A stretch of 64,000 bases of DNA from Jaltomata sinuosa (Eukaryota; Streptophyta; Magnoliopsida; Solanales; Solanaceae), in assembly GCA_003996215.1 (NCBI GenBank), contig QJPP01002912.1:512792-576791 (forward strand), in the 5' to 3' direction. How positions within the stretch are numbered: position 1 is the first letter of the stretch; the number at the start of each line of letters is the position of its first letter. The notes under the pieces were generated by a model that saw only the letters and a program-made list of their open reading frames with translations, ran no database searches and was not told where the DNA came from. Shown here in pieces: positions 55,941 through 64,000 of the stretch. The position numbers and the translations under genes were made by a program.

Positions 55941-58900
55941 AAGATAATTTGTGACAATTAAATTTGTTTGTGGGTCAACAACACGCGTTACGATCTTAGC
56001 TTCGTTGTTAGGTACGTAAGTTTGCAAAAGGTAAATAACGTAAAGGAAACATAGGTAGTAAGATAATGATTAATAACAAATCTATAGCGATAGCGGAGTG
56101 CTCGGTCCTTCTAGCTGTAGGTAAGTTATGACCAGGAACGCACTGTGAATAGGCGTAATCGCTAAAGAACAGTCAAAACACTCTAGGAAAACTAAAGGAA
56201 AACTATAGGAAGACGAAGAAAGCTTAAAGACCAAGCTAAAGATATTTTATTGCTCTTAGGATGAAGACTAGCAAAAATCCAATCCTCTACAATGGAGGAG
56301 GAAATGCCTATTTATAGGGTACAAAGGATTTTTTCTGGCCAATGGGATAGTGCAATTTTGTTAAGCCCATAGTACCGTGACCAATGGTCGACAACCACTT
56401 GTCCTTGATCCGTTGGAGGATGTCAGCCTAGTACACCGCATCTAACGCGGCCCTGTCGAGAGTCACCCGTGCATCTGAACAATCTGACACACCGTCATTT
56501 TTTCTGTCCTTCACTTGCAGTCGCCATCGTTGGTCCTCTTAGGCTATCTCACTTTTTCCCGAGAAGCCATTTATTTGTGTCGGGCCTGCTCTCGAGATGG
56601 TGCCATCGTGGGCAGGCCTTCACTACTCCGACCCGAAGCGGCCCATTCTAACTAAAGCCATTTTTACCCCATACAGACAGTCCCTCCGTCTCTTGTGCGC
56701 AATATCGTTGTGGTCAAGAGACGGAAAGACAAATTCATAGGGTATCCCTCGTGACCGTTTGAGAGTATACTTCTCCAATCAGTGCGTCCCCTCTGTCTTG
56801 CTGCGGGTTAATGGTCCCAAGACTTTGTCTCATGACTTTGTTCTCATCGCTTCGACTGAATAAGCGCCTTCTTATCCAATAGCTTGCCATTTCATCTCCT
56901 TGCCTTTTATTAATTACAAGGGCAGTCAAACCGTTTCCTTAATACCAGGAACGTCGCCTGTGGCAGTGATAGCATGGATCTTGACGCTTCGGCTTCCATA
57001 CATTGTCAACTCTCTTGAGGATGGCCGTCCACGTGTTCTTCATCCGAGGCCCCTTTTCAAGAACTCTTGGCCTATAAATTCCATCCGCTTCTGACTCATT
57101 TTCTCCATACTTCTTGCTTCATATTGCCTCAAATTAGAACAAATGAAAAGTTCTTCTAGGTCTGAACCGTTTCCCTTGCATTCCCTATAGTCCTTGCCTT
57201 ATTCTTGTCTTTGATCCATGCGACCTATCCGCAAGGACCCTGCTTGGGTTGTCGACAAGAGAGAGGTAATGACTATAGGAAAAGCCTAGGGTGAGGGTGG
57301 TAGGTAGTGCCCTGGCCGACCACCTTTCTCCATAGCCGCCACGACTTCTTCCTTTGATGCTGATGCTTATGCGTTGCATCCAAGGAGCCTGGATGCTGTG
57401 GGGAAATTAGCGCTACGTGGGGCTCTCACTAGCCTTTGATGAGAAAATTTGAGGATCGGATAAGAGTGGCCCCCCTCCCAAGTTGATGAGGATATATTGT
57501 TGCCGAGGGGGGCTTGCCTTGGGTGTCTACTTCCCCAACGACTCTCCTTCCTTATCAAGGGATTGCAATACTACTCCTGCCATTATCAGGAGGAGTGGAT
57601 GAAGCTGGCTCCTAAGAGTTCCTTGGCCAAAGCGCACGTATCGCTTGAAGGGTACGAAGGTGCCCCCATACTGTGATCTGTGGCACTCCCACTTGCTTCC
57701 GAAGAAGGGACTGAGCTGAAGGAAGTTTTTCTAGTCCATCAGAGCTAAGGAAAAGTTTTAGCCAAATGTACGCTTGGATGCTTCTTCTTTTAGCCCTTGT
57801 TTGTATACTAGACCCGAGATCCTTGTACTATGTAACTTTTCCCATTTTGGGGGCAGCAATGATAATAATAAAGCCTTTTTCTTCTCAATTTTACACGGTG
57901 TTTTTCCGATGTTGATTGTTATTTCTCTTGAATAACCCTTTTGGCCTGGTGAGATCGTTTCTGGGAAAATGACTGTGTTTGAGTCACTATGTTAGGCCGA
58001 GGTTTTCATTCCTTGGTGAGATTGTTTTTCCCCCTCACCCTTTCGATGCTCTTGTTTAGTGTCCATCCATCATGTTATGGAAGGCCAGGATCTCCCCGGA
58101 GTCCTTAGTGGCAACATGCAACATTATTTTACCGTGGCCTTCTAGGGGAGTGTCGCCTGCGCCTCCGAGGCGAGCCAATTAGGGGTTTGCAAAATCCCAA
58201 CCCTTAATAGGTCCCGTGGAACTTTCTCCTCCCGGGAGTATGCATCATTCTCCATCCATCCCTCCTTGAGATTTCTAAAGATCGAGGGAGTTTAGGTGCA
58301 GTTAATATTACTGGCCTGACCCATTATGATTCAAACATCCTTATCGAGCTTTGTGCTCGATATCTTTTATGCAGAACCTTACGACAGCTGACCAGACTTG
58401 TTGAATTTTATGCCTTTCAATCCTTAGATCAATGAGAGGGGTACAAAAGATTACTCTTGACTCAAGATATGAATCATCAGATCTCTTGATGGGATGACTC
58501 AGGTGCGTCGATTTTCGAGTACTGCCTCTTCAGTTTCTGTTTCTTTTGATTAGCCGAACACGTGGCAATCATCCTCGATCCTTCAACTTACGTGCATCAT
58601 TAGGGTTTTGGTTATAAATGGCTACTGTTAGCACCACATACCCCTCCTTCCTACAATGAGGGTCTTTAATAAGGAATCTGCTTCCCTCTTATGGAGACCT
58701 TCCTCAATTTCTTTAAATATTTTGATTTTGTTCTGGGGTTTCCTCACAGTTTTTGCATTATCCTTGTTTTTGATCCTGGAGCTCGTCCTCAGATGATTTC
58801 TCTTAGGGTTTTGGTAAGGACAAGGTAAAAAATATGGGCGAGGTTCGGGGCAAGAGAAAATCATGGCAGGCATCATCGCTTCTTGCCTCCTCCATTCCTT

Positions 58901-60604
58901 TTGTGTGGGGGCCGACCCCTTCATGGTGCCTGCGCTCCCCTTATGGTTTTGGCAGTTTTGGATGCAGTAGGCCTAGAGGGCTATGTGAATTTGTTTCACA
59001 GGTGTCTCTCTGCGAGTTGAGATCTGCCTCGATACTCGCGAGAGTCCCCTGTGAGAGCTTTTTTGCCTGAAGTTCCCCAGATCCACTCATTTCCAGCCTT
59101 TTTGGAACAAAGGTGCCTTGCCCCAGGCCTGGTGATGGAAGATAACTGTTCGAAGCCAGAGCTACCAAGTCACCAAGGGGAGGGGAGGCCGTTGGTCTCG
59201 AGCTTGCTTGCTTCGCAGTAAACCGCAGTCTGGATTAGATCTGAGCCCGTCAATGAGGATCACTCGGGTAGCTTTCAGATATATAAGAAGGAATCACTTT
59301 ATATCCTAGGAGCAAGATCTTAGTGCGTCTTACACCCTTTTATCATCTGCTTGTATGAAAGCTTTCTTTGTACTGATTTCTCTTTTATAATAAAACTCTA
59401 CACTTGACTCTGAAGCATTTTTCTTTTCTTTATATACTTACTGTGCATGTGTTTATTCATAATAACTTTGTTAAAGCCGTCTTTAATGGCGGAAACTGCC
59501 GTGGAGGTGTCTCTCAGAAAGTTACATTTCCTCTGCGGCCTGTGCGTTTAATGCCGAGTTCATAAGTATCGAGTTTGTATTGACGATGGAGGTCATCTGC
59601 TAACAGATTTTTTATTCCACGTGCCTCTTACATCTTTTTAATCTGTCTTAGTTCGATCGTGGGCGTTTCAGCCTTATATACCTCAACATATTGAGGAGGG
59701 ATCCCTTTTCTTTTTCATGTTGTTGTGCGTCTAAGTCCTGACGTCTCCTAGACAGTTTAGTGTGTAGCTTTGGAGTATCAAAACTTTGTATAGCTGATAA
59801 CGACTTAAAGGACCATTCTTTTGGGAACAATAAAAAAATATTCACACGGGTTAATCTGAATGTGTCTCCCGCTCGAGCATCCTAGGCCGAGCATGAGGTG
59901 ACATGGTCTCGAGTTTTCTCATAATCAGATGATCAGTCCACGTGGTTTCCCTGATAATTCTTCCCGGGGGGGCTGCTGAACGGGCGCTTACGTCTGTGGA
60001 AGTGAGTCCCAAGTCCTCATATTGGGTTGTGCAGACTTTTTTTTACGGCCCTTTGTGTGAGCTCTGAAGTCATATCCTCATTTCCCTTCTCGAGATAGAG
60101 GAGATCTCCCTTAGAGTATCCTTCTTTTAGCTCCTGTGGAGCGAAGCTTCTGGTCTCGCTGGCCCTAGCCGTTAACAGTCGGCTTGCGATTCAATCGAAG
60201 AATTTTTTTTCCGAAAGCCAAAATGGAATTTAGAACAAAAATCTTAGACACAAGCTAATCTCTTTAAGTTTTTCATTCGACCAACCATTATCAGTCATTG
60301 TCTTTACAATCAAGAGAGCAAACAAAATATATTCCCTAATTTTTCCCTGGAAGTCTCTACTGCTATCTCATTAAAAACCTTGCCAGGAAAACCCTTTTTG
60401 GGATAAAAACTGGTCGAAGGAAAAAAGAGTGCAGCTTGTCCTTTTGGGTCTTCCGTTGTCATGCCCAACTTTTTCCGTAATACGCCTGCAAAAATAATTA
60501 AGAAAAGAGCCGTTAAATAAACAAAACACAAAAGAAGGGTGGTTACCTAACTCGCCAAGGCCGTAGATCAGTTAATCGTCTTCCAGGAGTCCCCAGTCAT
60601 GCTG
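55941..60604. other. Non-coding LTR-like DNA with several promoter/poly(A) modules
   Basis: No believable coding region in 4.6 kb. A minus-strand TATA box (CCCTATAAATAGGC) lies at 56307-56319. Plus-strand TATA boxes lie at 57073 (TATAAATT), 58613 (TATAAATG) and 59280 (TATATAAG), with AATAAA at 57867 and 59389. The segment 60330-60440 (CATTAAAAACCTTGCCAGGAAAACCC) is wording I recognise from plant LTR-element internal regions. Probably several decayed LTR retroelements; the lineage is not determined. Confidence 0.5.
59280..59394 (+). promoter_or_regulatory. TATA and poly(A) signal 109 bp apart
   Basis: TATATAAG at 59280 and AATAAA at 59389 with a T-rich leader between. This is the compact start/stop module of an LTR R region or a pararetroviral leader. 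I cannot tell which from this alone. Confidence 0.45.
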
Positions 60605-61859
60605 ATATATCAAGACCCAATTTTTCAGATTACGATGACACCTATTACAACCCATCAGTAGGTATGCCGCACCCTTAGCCCATAATGGCAAGTAACGAGC
60701 TAACAAGAGAAATAAAAGAAAGCGGAAGAACAATATTTAAATATCGAGAACAAGCGGAAGGAAAACATAAATAAAAGAGAGGGAAGGGAAAAAAAGAGTA
60801 CACGACTTCCCCAAGACATGGTATCAGTCAGTACAAGAGCTACTACAACATACGAAGTGCTAAATAGATACAATATTCACAGAACTGCCTCTGAAAGAGC
60901 AAAGTAAGACTAGTCCAAAATCAGAAAGAGATAGGTCAACTCCGGTCGCCAAGAGATGACCATGTATCTACGATCAACAACACCGCTCAGGGACAACGTC
61001 AATGATGATAACCCGTACTAAGATCTGCATCAGAAAAAGATGCATAAGTGAACATGAGTACCCAAAACCATGCGATACCCAGTAGGCATCATAGACCGAC
61101 TGACCTCAAATAAGATACAAGTATAATAACATGCGAATATGAGCTAAAGGTAAGGAAAGAAGGGTCAGAAAAGAGATATAGGTCACATCTAGGTAACAAT
61201 GAACAACATAAGTAAATAATCTGAAAAACGAAAAGAAAAATAGGTTAACAAGTCACATCCTAAAATAAACTAACCGACGGGGGTAACCTAGAGTTCTAGT
61301 CACGTCAAGGGTAACTATAATTGTAGGCAATCATGATAGGAACTAATCTAGAAACCTCGTGAACCATCAAGATAAGGGCGAAGATAATATTAATAATAAT
61401 AACAAGACGCTAGGACCATGATTACAAGGGAAAGGAGAGTGATTGTTCAAGTTATACAATTGAGGTAAACATAAGAAAAAAACTCAGAAAACATAAAGTA
61501 AAGATCTAACTACAACCTAACCAAACTCCCATAAGCCCGAAAGATACAATCAACAACAAACAAACCTAACAGGACCCCTATAACCCCGAAAGGTACGAAC
61601 AACAATCGATAGATCAAACCGGACCCTGCATAAGTTTGGAGCATGCAAACAACAGACAATAGTGACTAACAATCAACCTAATAGGGTAATGCAGGTGGAA
61701 TCATGCCATGAGATGCCATATGATTTGTGCCAAGTGCCAATAGTACCGTATACTCCTCCTCCAGCCGTAACTTGCAAAGGCAGGACCCATGAGGGACTCA
61801 CAAAATCCGTATACCAATTCTGAACCGTATCTCAATAACCATTCCATGATGATAATCAG

Positions 61860-62010
61860 AGAAAACCACCCAGAACATGAATCTCCTTGGGTATGCAAGT
61901 TTAAAATACAAGTAAAACCACCCGGAACACTTTCCCTTGGGCATGCAAGTTTAAAATCAATAAAAACCACCTGGAACACTTTCCCTCGGGCATGCAAGTT
62001 TATCTCAAAT
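61860..62010 (-). repeat. Three tandem ~50-bp units in LTR
   Basis: Each unit carries AAAACCACC, a GAACACTTTCCCT-type stretch and GGGCATGCAAGTTTA. Starts are near 61860, 61911 and 61962. Confidence 0.85.
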
Positions 62011-63599
62011 CAATATTTCATAAAATATACCAATTTTTTCATAAGAAAGCCAAAGTACCAAAATGTTCTCGAAAATCCATTTCTGAAACCAAAAATAGTG
62101 GTTTAAACTAAGTTTTTCGTATGCCATAAAGAAAACAACCACAATACAATAGCATAGATGGAAAATCATGTCAATTATCACTACCAAGTCCAATTAACCC
62201 ACGCCGAGAATTCCTAGGTCTACTAACTAATGAAAGGTTACAATCCTAGAGAGATGGCCTAGAATGATCCAACTAATCATAAACTCCCAGGGGAAACTCA
62301 ACTAAAGCACACATCTGACTGAAACTAGTCTAAGGCACACAACCAACCGAATCAAACTAAAACACGCAATTTACTAAAGTCAATCTAAGGCAAGTCGTAC
62401 TCACCTGGAGTCCTGTCCCGTCTAAATACCATGGTCTCGGGTCCATAATCTCATCTCATAAAAAGAAAAATATAAGGCGATGATCACAAGGTCTAGGGGA
62501 GGAAAGGCTACTCAACCGCGTATTACAACCCCAACCTATAATAAGGACATCAAATCTATCCTTAAGTCTACATCCCAAACACAATTAGATTAACTGACAA
62601 CCTGAGATTAAGGTAAGGTACGAACAAAGCAAGCTACGATAAGGATGAAATATACTAAACTGAAGTCCATCCAAACTAGTATTAACGACCCAGGGCCCAC
62701 AAATCCACAATATACAGAATAAAAAGTACGAAAAAGAAATGATAAACGAACATCAAACAGAAAGCACCCTATCTACCACAAAGTCTATCGCTAACTCTAT
62801 ACTAAGGATATCAGGCTTAACCATCTCAAAGCCGCAAACAACCTATCTAAGCTAAGGAAATCAATTCTAATCCTAAAAATACTACTCCGTCTATGCATAA
62901 CCTTAGAGGAACAAGAATAACCTAAACTAAGGACCCCAACCCCGACTCTAAGCTAAAAAACCTAAATTGGCTATAAGAATCATAACTACCTAATCATCAT
63001 AACCAAACCACAATATCTCCCCAACAATTAGCAAACTACCATACAAGTACCGTAAATGAGCTAAGTCTAAAGAAGGTAAGCTGTAACCTACTTGGAAGCC
63101 GAACATGCACGCACAACCCAACTAGACTAGAGCTTTTCTTCTCCAAGAAGCCTTTGAATGCTTCCACGCTATCAAAACCATAATCTAGGTGTCAAGAAGA
63201 GAATAATGACACCCATATTGATATACAAACTTTTGGGCCATAAATTGGGTCCAAAAATGACCCACGTCACAAAACAGAAAACAAATTTCACCACAACATC
63301 TCTCGTGGGATGAGGATCACATGCTCAAAATTTGAGCATGATCCACCATAAAGTTTGAGCTCAAAACAGCCCAAAAAGTCCAAGAAAATTTCAAGAATTA
63401 AGAATGGAATTAAACAGAATTGGAGCTGGAAACTTATGAATATAAGATGGAGAAATGGTCACGAATGAGGAACCAACAATCCCAAGCTTTGGTCAATGAC
63501 CCCACAATAATTTTAGAGCTCCAAGCTCCCAACAGATGGAGAAATTTTGGAGAAAATGAGATAAAAATGAAGAGGGAGATTTATATACTGCCAGGGATT

Positions 63600-63830
63600 T
63601 CTTTATCGTGATCGCAAGAAAAAACCCTCGCGATTGCAATGACCAAGCTGGCTGACTCATTGTGATCGCGATGGTCAGCCATGCAATCACGAAGAACAAA
63701 AGGTTTGGGTCTACAGGACCCTTTATCACTATTGCGAGAAAAACTCTCGCGATCGCGATGGTCAAAAAGTCAGACCATCGTGATTGTGATGGTCTTCTTC
63801 AAGATCGCGATGAACAAAATTTCAGCCATA
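63600..63830 (-). repeat. ATCGCGAT palindrome array in U3
   Basis: TCGCGATCGCGA at 63747-63758, ATCGCGAT at 63804, GATCGCGATGG at ~63664, and decayed variants such as TCGTGATTGTGATGG. The array lies directly upstream of the minus-strand TATA box. Confidence 0.75.
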
Positions 63831-64000
63831 CCAGCAACTGAAAACCAACAGTTCACTATGGTTAAAATTTCACCGGATGGACCCTCGGGATTCATTGTGA
63901 ACCCCATAAACACAAACTGAATATGCTACCTAACTGGAAATGATATGCTAAACTCAACGAAATTGATGAAATTCTCTATGGAGATTGTTTTGACGATAAG

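Larger units (their letters stand above)
60605..64000 (-). repeat. Minus-strand LTR, runs off the window
   Basis: The inner end lies near CGATGACACCTATTACAACCC, where the minus strand reads toward a degenerate PBS-like TTGATATATCAGC. In minus-strand order the LTR has the CGCG palindrome array (63830-63600), a TATA box (TATATAAAT, minus strand, about 63593-63585), a leader, and a tandem array (62000-61860). This is the same order as in the LTR at 5758-9460. It also shares phrases with that LTR (AAGTAGGTTACAGCTTACC versus AGGTAGGTTATGGCTTTCC). No internal domain is inside the window except possibly left of 60605. No coding region. Confidence 0.65.

Noticed and set aside
58628..59168. Frames of 75-98 codons on both strands
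   Set aside because: Located in LTR-like non-coding DNA; no domain, poor context.
1..64000. tRNA, rRNA or snoRNA genes
   Set aside because: The only tRNA-like matches are 12-21 base primer-binding sites; no cloverleaf-length matches were seen.

Overview
This window looks like repeat-rich intergenic DNA from a flowering plant, most likely Solanaceae. That guess rests on the style of the LTR retrotransposons, the U3 motif arrays (TTCGCGAA, CCACGAGTCGTGG and ATCGCGAT types), a florendovirus-type endogenous pararetrovirus and an intronless RING-H2 gene with an N-terminal zinc ribbon. I cannot name the genus. The one convincing host protein-coding gene is the RING-type E3 ligase at 53148-54281. 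Nearly all the rest is mobile-element sequence in various states of decay.

Layout: 1-9460 is a Ty3/gypsy-like element with ~3.7 kb LTRs, a gag remnant and no recognisable pol; its left LTR is cut by the window start. 9461-14506 is a nest of LTR pieces and a gag fragment from one related family, in both orientations. 14507-23586 is a fuller but inactivated minus-strand Ty3/gypsy chromovirus-like element (LTR, PBS, gag, PR-RT-RNaseH-INT, PPT, LTR). Its outer right LTR end is missing and abuts a 5'-truncated LINE (23587-24612), then a probable copia-type solo LTR. 24987-43667 is AT-rich and non-coding. It holds a 938-bp tandem duplication, a 5.4-kb solo LTR with a perfect 5-bp target duplication, two hAT-like MITEs, a Mutator-like MITE with a perfect 9-bp target duplication, (TA)n microsatellites and a Micron-like element lying between TA tracts.

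43739 to about 51.7 kb is a near genome-length endogenous pararetrovirus of florendovirus type. It has movement protein, coat protein with CCHC knuckle, protease, RT and RNase H in one broken ORF1, a second ORF, then promoter, poly(A) signal and leader. It begins directly after a (TA)n tract. Its reading frames are long but interrupted by a few stops and frame changes. Its promoter points toward the RING gene, about 2 kb downstream on the same strand.

The RING gene appears to have a non-coding leader exon and a 5'UTR intron whose 3' end carries three diverged copies of the same acceptor-containing sequence. A decayed partial copy of the RING gene 3' end lies 1.2 kb downstream. 55.9-60.6 kb is non-coding LTR-like DNA with several TATA and poly(A) modules. 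60.6-64 kb is a minus-strand LTR running off the window.

The most interesting structural signal is that three differently worded CG-rich palindrome arrays sit in equivalent promoter-proximal positions of several LTRs. All identities are from reading by eye; no alignment or database search was run.
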